Part shown: positions 47,501 through 60,385 of the stretch, in pieces
Numbering within the stretch: position 1 is the first letter of the stretch
How the letters are laid out: every line of letters begins with the position of its first letter
From: Zychaea mexicana
Taxonomy: Eukaryota > Mucoromycota > Mucoromycetes > Mucorales > Lichtheimiaceae
Direction: 5' to 3'
Assembly (NCBI RefSeq): GCF_025766255.1
Contig: NW_026516763.1
Location: forward strand, 105,195 to 169,194
DNA: 64,000 nt
Made by a program: the position numbers and the translations under genes
The notes under the pieces: generated by a model
What the model was told of the DNA's origin: nothing
What the model saw: only the letters and a program-made list of their open reading frames with translations
Databases searched by the model: none

Positions 47501-50500
47501 TAAGATATCAAGACAGGCAACCGTTCCTGCATTAGTCTGACTTACCTGAATTCTCTAGAATGATGCCCATCATAGAAGACAGCAAAGAATCGAACTTTAC
47601 TTCGGACGACATTACTTGTGAAGATTTCAAAATCGATGCCATATCCAACTAATATTAATAGTGCAAGTAAAAATGAGTACATCCCGATCCATAAATGCTA
47701 CTAAATATAGCGTAGCAGTAGTACTAGTAGTATACTTACGATATCAAGCGTAAGCAGTGTTGATTCTGTAGTGACCGGAGGTATAGACTCGGAAACATAA
47801 GGCTCGTTTACAGCAGCAGCTGCTGCAACGCTTGGGCCATAGGATGATGTGCTCCAGGAAGCTTGTGGGCCCAGGAATGGGAAAGGATCTGTTTGGACGG
47901 CAGAATCATGGTATTCGGTCCTGTTATCGTTATATTTTTCCAACAGATCCACATAGTTGCTACTGAGCTGTCGTGCTTTTCCATAAGAGCCATGATCCAT
48001 GTACAAGTTGACGGCCTATGACAGGACAAAATATGAATAAAAAACTTTTGTTTTCGAAAATCAAAGCGTTATAAACACTCAATCCTTCACCTTTTTTATA
48101 AAGTTATAGGCGATATTGCGCATACCAATACGCTCGTAAAATGCTCCAGCGTATTCATTGATGACACACAGTTCCAAGAACCAAGCGCCTTCCCTTGCTA
48201 TATCCAACGCCTCTTCATAGAGCCGACTTGCCTTTGCGATATCTGCTGCATTGCCCAGCGACACTCGCTCCGCTTCTACGAGTAGCCAGTACATCATGTA
48301 GTTCACAGGAGTGTTGATCGCCCATTCATGAAGAAGTTCTTGATTCGTTTTCACTCGTTCGCGTAATTTTGCTCGGTCTTCGTCACTGATATTCTGACGC
48401 ATTTTGCTTATCAGTGCCAGTGAAAAGTAAAACAACATCAAGCGAGTATGCTATAATAACCAGTTTACCCCATTAATACTTTCATAGTAATAAAACGTTC
48501 TACTACCTCTTTTAAGTTTCTGTTACTAAGTATACCTTGTGGCATGGATGTAAATACATAGTGTCCACACATCTGTAGCCGGTTTCGATGGCAACATCCG
48601 TATGTCCATAAAGCACCAACGGAATCAGCTTATACGACTCATACCAATTCATCGAAATGTCCCTATTCGAGCTATCGCGACAACTTTCAATGATAAAATG
48701 CTGACTATTAAATCCGTCGTCACCATCAAACACCTCGGGAGTATTATAGAATGTCTGGCCTTGCAACGCCTTGATGGTCCGGATGACCGACATGGACAAA
48801 AAATTGGTTTGCGACGACGGCGACCAGACATTACAATCCTCGAAACAACTCTCTGCTTCCCGCACCGCATCTGCGAGATTATATCCAAGCGTAAACATCG
48901 ATGCACCGACATGCACTTGTGAAAAGCTGGCATAGATCCTGTCGCCGCTGGCTAAAGAGATGGGTCCTGCTGTTCGATACCAGTTGAGTGCTTCTCTATG
49001 ATGGTGGTTCCAGCCCACCAAGAATAAGGCGTACAGAAAGTAGCTTCGTCCTTTTTCAAAATTGCTGCCATACTTGTCGGATATAGCAACGCCTGCAGCT
49101 CCCAGTTCCTGGAAACGGCCATGGTTAGTTCTACCACATTTTTTAATATCAAAGTAAGATTGATCTTTTTTTACCTCGCCATATGAAAAAAGCTTGAATC
49201 GCATCACTGCAGCAGTACCCATGAACTGAAAAGCGACACCCGACACTGATGTCATTCCTCGGTCCAGCGACAAATTGATTATGCGACAGCCCCAGTAATA
49301 CATTTCTCGCTGTTGACCAATCCAATATGCAGCAGTACAACTACGATAACTTCTTAGATCGTATCGACCAAGCAAGAAACCCCCTTTAAAAAACGTAAAC
49401 TTACAGTTCTTCCAAAGCGTGTGAAGCAGCTTTAAACGTCGGATCCTCGCATGCCTTGACGTCTCTTAACACATTACAAAGACCGATTTTATCCAGCTTT
49501 GCCTTGGCCTCGAAAAACTCGCGTTGTAACTCTTCATCCGTTGTGTTGAATTCAAAGTCGCGACCCCAAAACTCTGCCAAACACTTGTGTAACGATTGCT
49601 GACATTTGTCGTACCTTTGACGCGACATATAGTACTTGGCTTCAATCCGGTATGCATTGCTCCGGTCGATAGGGTCCCGTACATGGGTCAACAAGTCTTT
49701 CAGCAACGACTCTGTCATTTCGTACTCGCCAACAACCCAACTGAGTGCGGCCATGTTTGTGTACAAGTTCACTGTTGTGGCATACTCTTCCTCGGTCCAT
49801 GCGCTATCGGGATCACCAAATTCAATGGCTGCCTTGTAGTATGCAAAGGACATTCGATGCGCACCCGAATTTCTTCCCTTGTTACCGGCTTGTATCATGA
49901 GTCGACGATATGCCACTCGCTCATCTACTGACAATGCCAGGATAAGCTCAGGACATTTTAAAAGGTGGTCGGCAACCAAGAAAGTGTCCATGTTTTTCTC
50001 TAAAAAAATCAAATATATTTGTCATTGTTGTTTTCGTTCGGATCATCATTTTCTGTGCGCTCATTCTCATTAAGAAGTTTACCTTTCATCAAAAACCGAG
50101 CAATTTTAAAATGGATTTTGGACCGTGTTTTCGGATTCGCAAGCTCCATCGCTGCTTGTGATATTCGGTCGTGGCTCCACTTGAATTCGTCACTTTGTAT
50201 AGGCATAATGTATCCTTCTTGCAAGACTGCCTGCAGTCCATGGATAGGATCACGTGCGGTTGAGGAAGAAGCGCTGCTTGCGGGCGAGCTCCGTTTGCTA
50301 CGTCGAGGACTACTACTGCGTGGCCGTAGCGCTGGAGATTGGTTCCCACTACTATCAACATCTAAAGAATCGTCTTGGATCGTGTGTGTAAACTGAATAA
50401 GCGGATGTAAAGATTCGGCAACTACTTGCTGCTGCTGCCCCTGCTCCTGTTGTTGTGCTTCGCTAGGATCTGTTGTGGTTGTGGTAATGCTACTGTTATC

Positions 50501-53500
50501 GCCTTTTTTATCTTTCGACGATGATGCATTGGTCGATTCTATTACAGGCGTTGTATCGCCCTTTGCGGTATCTTCCGATTCTTCCGAAAACATACTGCCG
50601 GTATCACTCGTACTGTCCTCTGGATCCGATGCCAGCATCAAGCTTTTCACCGTGCTCCATGAAAACGTATCGCCCACAAATGAAGCCCATTTAAGCAACA
50701 ACTGGCCCTCGTGTGGTAATTCGCGCAATCGTGCAACCAAAAAAGATAGATTGAGCGGTGAATCCGAGCTGATATTGTCCGTGTTGTACATAGCAGCTTG
50801 CTGAATTTCGTGCAAATTGTAATCCCACTCGTTCTCCTCCCAGTTGAAAAAGATCAACTTTTTCCGTTCTAGTGTTCGGAGTAGCTGTGCGGTATAGAAT
50901 GCGTTGCCGCTTGTACGCTTGTAGATTGCGTCGGCGAGTGGCTTTACGTCGTCTCGGTTAACGTCTCTAGGACGATGCAACGTGTCGCATATCAGATCGG
51001 TAAGCGAGTCGAAACTGAGTGGATCGACTTTGATGAAATGCATGTTTGCTGCATTGTTGTTCAAAAATTGCTCCAGCTTTCCGCTCACTTCTTTGTCGCG
51101 GTAGTTGACAAATACCAGGATATTGACTCTTGACGACATCATTGATTCAAGCAGTTCCAGTGATGGCTCATCTATTGATACATGTTGTAAGCATTCTATT
51201 TTCCCTCACATCTTGCCCATAAAACTTTCATTGCCCTTACCCGCTTGATGGAGGTCGTCGAGAAACTATTGAGTCATAGCGAATGCCAAAATTAATATAC
51301 GGTAGCCTCCCTTCTTTGTCCACATATGGATAACAAAATATCATACCAATGTCGTTAATCGCCAATTATTGATAGCTCGAAATACTTCCATAAACAAAGT
51401 ATGAAACCGAGATTGAGTCTCGACATTATCCATGTGAATCGTTTCCAATACCTCCTTTTGGGCGATCTGTTGTGGATCCAAGAGTGGCTTCAATTCAGGA
51501 ACCAAATCCGCAAGTAGCTCGATGCTGATGAACTGCGAATCCAACGACGTCTTGAGATAATCGTAAAAATGCTTAATCTCTTCCTCTGATTCCGAGAGGA
51601 TTTGTTGAAGCACTTGTGAAAGTGATTTCAAGATGCCGCTGTATGGCACCTTGTTTTTGGAATCGAATTTGATTGCTGCCACGTAACTGGGTCAACAAAA
51701 GACATACGAAAGCATTAGATATACACATCTTTGCCACCACCGGCGATTTTCCCCTTTCCCTCGTATTAGGCTATTTACCCATGCTGTCTTGCAGTAGCTT
51801 GTGCGGCATTAAACAGAGTCGATTTGCCTATACCGCCAGGCCCATACACTGCCACCATGGTTGTGGATTGTCTTGCATTTGTATTCTGTACCGCGCGACT
51901 CGTCGAACTGGAAACGTCACTTCCATCCAGACCGCTGCAGTAACTCGGCGAAGCCGTCGATTTCGGTCCATGGTCTGCGCTTTCAGGAGCCGAGGTATCA
52001 CTGTAGGTATCGATGGTATTGATGCCGCCAGCGCCACCGTTGCTACCATTCAAAATTTCAACAGAGGGTCCAGCATTGCTGCTAGCTGCTTGTGTTGACC
52101 TTTCACGGGTCCGAGCCAATGCTGTTCTGTAAGCGTTGACGTGTCGCTCAATGATATATGTCATTTCGGAGAGAATGTGGTGACGTCCGTAAATTGTTTT
52201 GGGGAGTGTGAACACGGACGCGATATCATGCTGTGCAAGTGGGAATGAAGGGATCACCTATTACATAGAGTCGAGTTACTGCCTTGTCTCTCTTGCTAAG
52301 GCTTTCATCATGTGTTACCTCGCTGGATCTTTCAGATTCCTTGAGTCTCTTGAGGCATTCTTTCAGGTCGAACTGAACACCGTGCGCACTCGAGTATCTG
52401 TCATCAGGAGCCTAATCACGATACGTTTTTGTCAGTCTGAGCCTCAAAAAATACGGGATAAAAGGGGCTCTTGGAAGGATAAGGAGGGGAGGATTGAAGA
52501 TCTGAATGTTGGGGACAACTTTTAGCTGCAGGGGCGGTGAAGAAGTAGTTTACCTTATTCGTCATTTTTTCTATTATCCGTGACACGACATCTGGAACAT
52601 CGAGCTGCAGCTCATGTACAAGTGGCACTTTGCGGCTCAGAATGCCGTTCAGAATCTCCAGTGGCCCGCCATTGAAAGGAGGTCGACCCGTTAGCAAGAA
52701 AAAAAAGATGATGCCAAGGGAGTAGATATCGGATCGATGGTCCGGCGCATACGTTGTTCGGCCTGTCTGTTCAGGGCTCATATACACCAGTAAGCTTTGA
52801 AGCATGTGCATTGACTCCTTACTCGTTGCTGTCTTGCGCCATCCTTCTGATGTAAGGAAACTATCGCAACAAAGAACATCGTTGAGTGATGTACCATTAA
52901 AATGAAATGCCAAATAGGGTTCTGTACAATAAACCGGCAATAACAATAATAGCTCCCCTTTAACCAAAAACCCTCCTCAAACACACACGCAGGTCGAGCA
53001 TTTGCCTTTACCTCTCGTATGATTTCGAGCCAGATCCAAAGTTCCACAGCTTGACACGATCATTATCGCTGCCGCTCCATTGAAAAGCTGAAGGCCGCAC
53101 TTCCCCATGGATGGTATGTCGATGTATAAACTCCAAACACTCGGTTGTCATAATTGCGAATCGTAAAAAAGTCCCCAAGTCGTATGCATGCGGTGTTAAA
53201 CTGTGTGCCACATCATTCGATGGTCCGTCATATGCAGTAGGGTGGTATGACGGAATGTTTGTCATGTGCTGATACTGTGCCCACGCACCGAGATTACTAT
53301 TGCTATTGCTGCTGCCATTGCTGCTGCTTCCTATAGATGATGCATTGTCGCTAGCGACACTCGTCGTCGATGTAGCATATGTTGCAGATAATTCTGGCGT
53401 CTCGTCGGATGTTCGTCGAAAAAGATAGTTGCGTCCTTCGTCTGCATAAATTGCAACTGTCAACCCGCTAGGTAAATTGAGATACTCGAGTGGGCGCACT

Positions 53501-54036
53501 ATATCGGTTGTCAAATACTTCGTTTTAACCCAGACCCACATATTTATTTTCAAGCTTTCTTTATTGCGTTACCAATGTATAAAGGACCGTCGGCATATTG
53601 GTATAGTCTTTTCATAATGTAAAATTCTCGTTCCAACCGAAGCGAGCTTGTGCATGACACTTTAGCAACCACGGCATTCTTGTTTGAAATTCTGGCAAAG
53701 GGGTTGGAACGGTAGAGTTAGCGAGACACTAATCGCGCCAGTGTAAAATTCACTTCTTTTGTGGCGATTGCTCAGAGCTTAAATCTTACTTGTAGCCGCA
53801 TACAACGTCGACATTCTCACCTCCATGAGCTAGCGTCTGTGTTGGTAATGACTTGAAGTGATAGCCTTAGAAAGTATAATAATGATAACAGAACAAAAGT
53901 TAGCAATAAAAGAAAGCAAGTGGGTAGTGGTAGTAGCGAAATTGCACAACGTACCAGGAATGGAGAGAGGACCCGACAATACGCCAGCAAGACCAGGAGA
54001 TTCGGTTTGAGAAGCACTTGAAGCAGAATTTGACAT
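44527..54036 (-). CDS. Hybrid histidine kinase with N-terminal pseudokinase and AAA+ module (Mak2/Phk1 type)
   Basis: A very large sensor kinase for multistep phosphorelay, with many short introns. It starts at 54036 ([18 protein letters not shown]). Order along the protein: a protein-kinase-like fold (53553-52416) in which the catalytic loop reads [10 protein letters not shown] and the DFG position NFGSGS; SPEQTGR and [20 protein letters not shown] are retained. An AAA+/NTPase follows with Walker [10 protein letters not shown] (about 51830), a long helical region (50012-47700) and a GAF domain (about 47470-47030). HisKA has [10 protein letters not shown] (about 46850), then HATPase N-box [11 protein letters not shown]1 VVDTGIGIS and G2 GGTGLGLSI. 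The receiver domain has VLVAEDN, FFDHHMP, ALTAD and LTKPM, with Asp, Thr and Lys in place. S. pombe Mak2/Mak3 share this architecture and act in peroxide signalling (established). Confidence 0.92.
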
Positions 54037-57010
54037 GATCAAGTTTCACGACGAAACGACTTAAAGATCGGGGAGAGACTCTTTCTTTCTGCATTTTTTC
54101 TTCTTTTGAGTATATCAAATCACGGACAATTTGGAGGGGGTGGGTTTCACCTACATACTATTACTACTGCTAACTACTAGGCCCTATTACCTTGTGCTGA
54201 GTTTCTGGATCCTTATTTGATGACCCTCCCTGAGAGAAAATGTATAGGGAGAGGGTGGTGTGAGGAGGGGGTGGTTGGGGCGGAGGATGACGACGTAGAA
54301 AGAGAAAACAGAAGCAGAAAAGAGAAAAAGTGAAAGAGAAGGGTGCAGGTTACTCTTTAAGGAACAAACGCCGAAGAAGCATACCATGGATACCAGCAGC
54401 CAGAAACAAACCGGTGCTTCTTGTTGGCCACGATCGCCATGGGCAAGACGGGCCAGATTGGGGTAGCACAGATAATTGGCATGATAGGAGTAGTGTACGA
54501 CACACATGTCGGATTCTAGAACCCCGAGCAGGCGGATCTTATTTGCGTGCGGCACTCGTACTGATCTGTGCGTTCGGATATTATTAAGCAGTGTGATATG
54601 TGAGTACCAAACCAATCGTACCATGAATACGTGCTTCTGCCGCTAACGTATACACTAAAACAATATCCCACGGTTTTAAATAGCAGGACTACTACCACAC
54701 CCTGACTAATTAGACGCCACAACCACGTCGGTCGGATGAAGGATCGATTTATTACGGACATCACTGTGATGTCTGATAAAAACCGATATTTATCGTCGAT
54801 AGAACGAGAAGAAAAGAGGCTGATGATGTAATTCTCGCGACAAACGAGTTGTGCAAATAGTTACAGCTGCTGCTGCTGCTCCAATCAATACCATTTTCCT
54901 TTGATAATTTCAGTTGTATAAACGCGTCGACAAAAAAAAATCTCACGCTGATGGCTTGTCGACAGCAAATAAACATGATACAGTAGCATCTGCTGCAATT
55001 TCCTTCAGTGCATTTTTAAAGGAGGATCATTCGATTAACCTATCATATCTATAACACAAGAAAAAAAGATGCGTATTATTTGACATAACCGTCCATACTG
55101 CCTTCATTTACAAGAAGTTTACATACCACTAAACCTTTCAGAGTTATCGACGGTCGGCGGTGTTGAAAAATGCTCTGTTGCGTTTTGCGGGGATTGTGTG
55201 CATAACCACTATCGTGACGAGCAACTGGTATATACCAGGTTGTATTAAAATCCCAGCTCTACATACTACAATACGCGTTGAAGTGTCTCCTCTTGCCGTA
55301 TATACAACCGATCGATGCAGTTCTTCTTTTTTGTTCTAGCTACTGCTCCAAAAGGAGAGATGTCTGAGATATGTTTTACGAAAAGCAGCCTGCCATACTT
55401 TTCTTTAATCCGCGCTGTGTATCTAGACCTCATGTTTACTCTTTGCAGTTCGTTTTGTTTACGTGATACGAAGTTTACCACCCTATGCTTTGTTTTGGAT
55501 CTATTTATGCTATACTGTTATACACATGTAGTTAGGAGATTCCACTTGTGAATATGGCCCATTATCATAATGGAGGATGAAGTGTAGGTCTATCTGCTCA
55601 GCCTCTGTTAGGCGTATGTGCGAAATACGCGACACATAATCAATTGGCTTTCGACCTTTATAATTACTTGCGAAACGGTGGTGTAAAAACTCGGCTAGTA
55701 CTTATTCCTGAAACTAAGCCCTTCAGAAAGCTTATTTATCGCCTAAAACCAACACCTGATTAGAAACATTATTTGTCGAGATATTACTTGAAAACTTTCA
55801 AATCTATTAATCGTACACGGCTAGATAGTTATGAATATATATGGTAAGGCTTATACCCTTTACTGGATAGAAGAAAACAGGATTCAATGTGGAAGCGATT
55901 TAATAACGATCATCATTTCGTTGACAGATTGTACACCTGTTTTGCACATAGTAACTTTCGTTGCAAACAACTTTAACATTTAGAAGCGTACAGTATATCA
56001 CATTGAGGCCAATTTTACTGCGCATATTTTCTGCAAGATTTAACGTAAGCTTTTACTTTCGCGTATATTCGTCGTGAATGAATTGGCTCAATATCAACGT
56101 CCTCTATTATTTCATAAACTTAAGGGACAATTACTTCTGTGGAGAGATATTTCTTAATTCTATCCTTTGTGTAATATGCTTATCCGGTAATGGCTATCTT
56201 AGGGCATATTTTGATCCAGAAATTGGTCGATACGTAGCGGCCTGGCCATCGTCGTAGCCCATTGAGGATAGAACATGGTCACTTGGCTTTGGCCTTGTTT
56301 TTTCGAGTTTTCAACTTTTATTGTTTCTATGTGGCCTTCCAGCAATTAAAATATACAACTGTTCACTCTTGGATTTTCTTTCGTATATCTTGAGTATATA
56401 TACTTTGATTTGTTAATATTCTAAAGCTTATAGACTTGGCTAAATAGCGCATGTGCGTAATCTTTTGACTGCAATCACTGAGCGACTTCTACTTTAAGCA
56501 CCTTCTTGGGATCAGCTACCCTTCACTGACACATAGCCCGTTCAATGTCGTCCTTAGTTCCTTTTAGATTGTTTGACTATATGCACGACCGCAAGCAAAA
56601 TAAACTAGCTCCTATGATAATATCAAATTTCAGCCGACAAGAGCAGAAAAGAGATGTGCAATATAGCTTAAATCGACAAAGTTGGCAGCAATGAAGATTT
56701 CAAGATGCTGGGATTGGAAGTACACTTGATTCAAGTTCGTCAATAAAATGATAAGGGCTTTCCCAAACCCCAATTTTGGCAGTTTGGTCTATACAGTATT
56801 TGTACAAATACTACATGAAAAAGCATATTTTTTTGTGTTCTCTGGGACAACAACACAAATGCCGCACATCAAGTATACTCACATACCATTATACGATAAA
56901 GAATTCTTTCTTTTTTTTATTTCTCTTTCACACTTAGATATTCCTTTTTTTGGCTCTCCAACTTATATATAATAAAGTCTTCTTCTAAGTATATATAATA
57001 CAAGTTAACC
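54037..57010. other. Intergenic region, no recognised gene
   Basis: Includes the promoter of the histidine kinase (54037-54200) and about 2.7 kb of AT-rich sequence. The frames 54187-54624 (minus), 54330-54587 (plus) and 55315-55551 (plus) have no motif or convincing start. No repeat is seen. Confidence 0.4.
56963..56973 (+). promoter_or_regulatory. TATA-like element upstream of the P450 remnant
   Basis: TATATATAATAAAG about 45 bp before the ATG at 57011, with a second TATATATAAT at 56990. Placement suggests the P450 locus was once a normal gene. Confidence 0.3.
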
Positions 57011-57951
57011 ATGTCAATAAGCTGGGACACCGTAACATCGGCCATAGTCACACTTGTAGGTAGAGTGTCTGTTGGTTTTTTCATCACCCAAATCGCACAC
57101 GTCTATTTATGGGACGGCAAGAACGAGAATGGTACATCCAAATCACCATGGGCACCGAGCCCTTCCAATTTGCCGTTCTACTGGAAAGGATATAAAGCTT
57201 TCCGTTTTCATAGCTGTCTCGCCCTGACGGATTGGTCGAAAAAATTACAGACTAGCATATATACTGTTAAATTGATCCCAAAGCGCGTGATTGTGTTGAG
57301 CCATGCTGACGTGGTGCGCAAGGCCTTGGTGGAGTTGGAACAGTCTAATTGGACCCGTTCTATCACAATAGATGCGATCGAAACAGTGATGGGTGATCAA
57401 GGTATTATTACATCTCTATTTTTACTTTCTTTCTTTTTTTTTGGAAAACGACCGTGTAGAATGTGAGAGAGAAAGAGAGGTGTACTCGTGGATATTAATG
57501 ACTAAAAGGCAAAACGGTGTTTACGGCTCAATTTTCGGCGAATTGGGGACGCCTTCGACGAGCCATCAACAGAGTCATGCGTGATGTGGTTGTGGAAGTC
57601 AAGGGCTCGAGCACACTAGTGCAAGAAGAAGGCTAGTTCAATCCGAAATTGTTACGGTAAAGAATCAACCGAATGGCCATGGAGGCAGTAATTGAGGTGG
57701 TCATGGGCAAGCAGAATGGGTGAACGCATTGAGAGAGGAGATTAGATGATTTGGGGTTGTTGGATAATTAAAAAGGCGTTACAGATGAATGTCTAGTGGA
57801 GATGCTCTTTGTAATTCTCTCATACCTTCCTTTCTCCCTCTATGTGAGTGTCTATCTGTGCGCGAAGATCGGCATACTCTCAATGCAACGGCATGACATG
57901 GAAACTGGAGAAGTGGCGTTCCATCCTAGGATCAAGAACATCTTTGAATAG
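57011..57951 (+). pseudogene. Cytochrome P450 pseudogene, truncated
   Basis: An intact relative would be a membrane-bound heme monooxygenase. Exon 1 (57011-57401) has an N-terminal anchor (TSAIVTLVGRVSVGFFITQI), then LALTDWSKKLQTSIYTVKLI and ALVELEQSNWTRSITIDAIE. After an intron (57402-57508) exon 2 reads GKTVFTAQFSANWGRLRRAI, NRVMRDVVVEVKG, with the helix-C W-x-x-x-R. The same frame then meets TAG (57634), TAA (57658), TGA (57718), TGA (57727) and TAA (57769) between protein-like segments: NPKLLR, RMAMEAVIEVVMGKQNG and RRLDDLGLLDN, then KGVTDECLVEMLF. No I-helix AGTDT, ExxR or heme-Cys motif follows; the frame ends GEVAFHPRIKNIFE at 57951. Confidence 0.75.
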
Positions 57952-58459
57952 AATATAGTAGTTGTACCGCAATTTAGCGTTGCATCTAAAAAGAAGAGAG
58001 AGCATATGAGTATTGTGATGATAGAGCTTTAATAAAGATAATAAGGGACAAGATTAAGTATCTTTGAGATGATGTTTTATTCCAACAAAAGATAAAGCTC
58101 TTTTATATTCTAGCTATTAAGACGGCGATATCAATTCATCCGACTGATGGATAAGCTATGTGATAGAGGATGGATCAAGGACGTATCAGAACTTCTCCTG
58201 AAGTCGTTATGTCAATCGGGCACATCTTTGAAACCGGCGTTAGCTGATGTAATGGCCGAGGTACCTGTTGATAGGTTCGTTGTCCTGTTCACGTAAGGTG
58301 AATCATCCGAGTAAGAGATTTTATTCAATAGTGTTTAGCCGGAATGCCGTAGTGTTCATACGTGTGTGCTATAATGTTTAACCGAATATCTTATTGTTGA
58401 TATCTTAAGCAGTGTATTAATGTGGTTCACCACAAGTATTGCAAATGTCGAGGATCTTA
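57779..58459 (+). repeat. Segmental duplication, copy 1 (about 680 bp)
   Basis: Near-identical to 63319-64000 in the same orientation, 5540 bp apart. I saw only about five differences (for example ATAAAGATAA versus ATAGAGATAA, GATAAGCTATG versus GATAACTATG). It begins inside the P450-like coding sequence at TTACAGATG. A second protein-like frame lies within it at about 58140-58295 (GWIKDVSELLLKSLCQSGTS, LKPALADVMAEVPVDRFVVL). Confidence 0.95.
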
Positions 58460-59223
58460 AATATAGAGTTTGACCTATATGTGCATTTATTAGAGTCATC
58501 AGTTTCCCGAGCGAGGGTCGAAAAACATCATGATCGACGTGAACGAATGCAGGCAAGGAGTGATGACGTCCACGTAGTTGTAGAATACAGAGGTACTTGG
58601 TGTTTTACAGTATAGAAAATCACCCCACCAAGGGGCTCAGTAAAAGGATCAACCTGGAATTACATATGACGCTTAGCATGAATGTGACTCTCGTGGGAAA
58701 CATTATCATAGATCCAACAGCTCATGGCTAGCAATGCAACCCTATGTGTGGCAGTAATATATGCGGGCCTGGCCTTGGTAGCTAATATAGTATTTTAATG
58801 CGGATTTCAAATTTAGATTGGCTGTACAATATTAAAATGTAGGTATATGTCGTTGAGAGACAGAGAGAAAACTAATACATAGACGCCACTATCAATGACG
58901 CTAAACGCACATCCGCTTTCCTCTATGATGGCCATCTTGATGTTCCTGGTGTGTGCACATGCAATATGAGACCTTACGGACTGCGTGTAACCCGGTCGAG
59001 CATCGATGTTTTAATGCGAGCTGCTCTGTGCTATTTAAACAAGAAAAGAGAGACTTGATTTATATTGCTTCCCGATCAAAACCACTCTCTTCCGTCTCTT
59101 CTCCTCGTCCACATAAAGCACTTCTTTTCTCACTCCCACTTCTCTTTAGGGAACGAACGTCACCAACAAAGGTAACGACAAGCACTAGCAGACGCGTAAC
59201 GAAGGTGACCTGTAGATAAGCAA
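58460..59223. other. No recognised gene
   Basis: AT-rich, short frames only. The last 150 bp are CT-rich and may be a promoter for the short frame that follows. Confidence 0.35.
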
Positions 59224-59430
59224 TGTACCAACAACTCCACCAGAACGATGGCCGTAGCGTCAACAGCAGCAGCCGCAACAGCGACAAGAATGAAGAGTTC
59301 TTTTTGGACGATCATCCTAGAGACAATGCAGATGCACCGCCAGAGTACAAAAACGCATGGACATAGACAGCGAGAGTCTGCTAATCTCCTGGATGTCACA
59401 CGCGCCTGTACTTTCAAACGCGCGTAAGAA
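59224..59430 (+). pseudogene. Short coding-like frame, unidentified
   Basis: ATG at 59224 gives MYQQLHQNDGRSVNSSSRNS, DKNEEFFLDDHPRDNADAPP, EYKNAWT and stops at 59367. A one-base shift near 59355 continues as DSESLLISWMSHAPVLSNAR. Composition looks coding; no family is recognised. It could be the broken start of a longer gene. Confidence 0.3.
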
Positions 59431-59562
59431 GCACAACGTGTAGTGAGGCTTCTGTAAGCATTGTTCCGATTGCCACTTGGAATCACGGATCGCCAATATT
59501 GCTTCCAAAAGACAATGCCCCCGTCATGCGCCCATTATCGATAGTCTAGGCCTTGTGTAACC

Positions 59563-59790
59563 TCAGTGTGAGTAGAAGAAAAGCGCGTCATCATACTTTA
59601 ACAAGTGGAGACACTTTGTGAGAGCCATGTAGAAAGACAAGACTAGTGTGTACGTGTAGCCTGAAGTGAGCACATTGCAAAGGGGAATGTCAGTGAGTTG
59701 CATTCCGAATGCCTCGGGAGACGACAGACCCAAGTTCGGCGTGTCCAGAGTGTGCTTGTCGGTGTAACATGGCATCACCTGGGCTGGCAA
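59563..59790 (-). pseudogene. Coding-like minus-strand frame, unidentified
   Basis: Reads LDTPNLGLSSPEAFGMQLTD, IPLCNVLTSGYTYTLVLSFY, MALTKCLHLLKYDDALFFYS and stops at 59563. It has hydrophobic, membrane-like character. No ATG opens it in a good context and no family is recognised. A resemblance to cytochrome oxidase subunit III is too weak to call. Confidence 0.25.
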
Positions 59791-60064
59791 GTGACGCTGT
59801 CAATTTTCTTTTTTTCCTTTTTTATCAGTTGACCAAGCGAACAGATAAGATATAAAAGCTTGGTCTGGTTTTACAAACTGTTTGGACAATGCATTGGCGC
59901 GCAGTCTTAGATGAGTCGCCATGGAATCAAACGATTGCATTGCAGTATTTGCAGGACCTAAAGGCACGTTACCCCTCCATAGCACCCATAACAGAATAAG
60001 CAACATATTTTATTGGGGCTCAGAGCCCTCAATTTAAATAAACTTTACTATACAAAAAAAAAAG

Positions 60065-60071
60065 ATATAAA
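60065..60071 (+). promoter_or_regulatory. TATA box (TATAAAA)
   Basis: TATAAAA 75 bp upstream of the ATG at 60140, followed by a CT repeat at 60103-60123. A typical core promoter layout for the short Ser/Gly-rich frame. Confidence 0.4.
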
Positions 60072-60139
60072 AGCACTACATGGAGATAATTTTTGCTACT
60101 TTGCTCCTCTCTCTCTCTCTCTTTCTTTTCTTTTGAATC

Positions 60140-60385
60140 ATGAAAATTGTGACCAAGATTTCGAATGCAAAAAAGTACCCGTGCACAGTGTCGACGAGCA
60201 TAACGATGAACCGGGATGGCCGCGTCCAAAAGTTTGTCGTTTCAGCCAGGACTACCCGTAGCAGCAGAAGCAGTGGCAGCAGCAGTGACAGTGGCAGTGG
60301 CAGCAGCAGTAGCAGTAGCAGCAGTAGCAGCAGTGGCAGCAGTAGCAGCAGTGGCAGTGGCAGTGGCAGTGGCAGCGGTATGTAG
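60140..60385 (+). CDS. Small Ser/Gly-repeat protein, uncertain
   Basis: An 81-residue frame: MKIVTKISNAKKYPCTVSTS, then ITMNRDGRVQKFVVSARTTR, then a run of Ser/Gly from AGC/AGT/GGC trinucleotide repeats (60258-60378). It has a TATAAAA and CT tract upstream and AATAAA at about 60403, just after the stop. A competing plus frame reads NHENCDQDFECKKVPVHSVD, EHNDEPGWPRPKVCRFSQDY over 60130-60261 and is Cys-containing. Which frame is used, if either, cannot be told. Confidence 0.3.
   Translation: MKIVTKISNAKKYPCTVSTSITMNRDGRVQKFVVSARTTRSSRSSGSSSDSGSGSSSSSSSSSSSGSSSSSGSGSGSGSGM

Noticed and set aside
54187..54624. Minus-strand 145-codon frame upstream of the histidine kinase
   Set aside because: No motif, start lies in AT-rich sequence, and it overlaps the likely promoter and 5' leader of the kinase gene.
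59563..59790. Nuclear copy of mitochondrial cox3
   Set aside because: Only a vague LP-L-N-x-x-x-SG-x-T spacing; codon use is not AT-rich and no further cox3 motif is seen.
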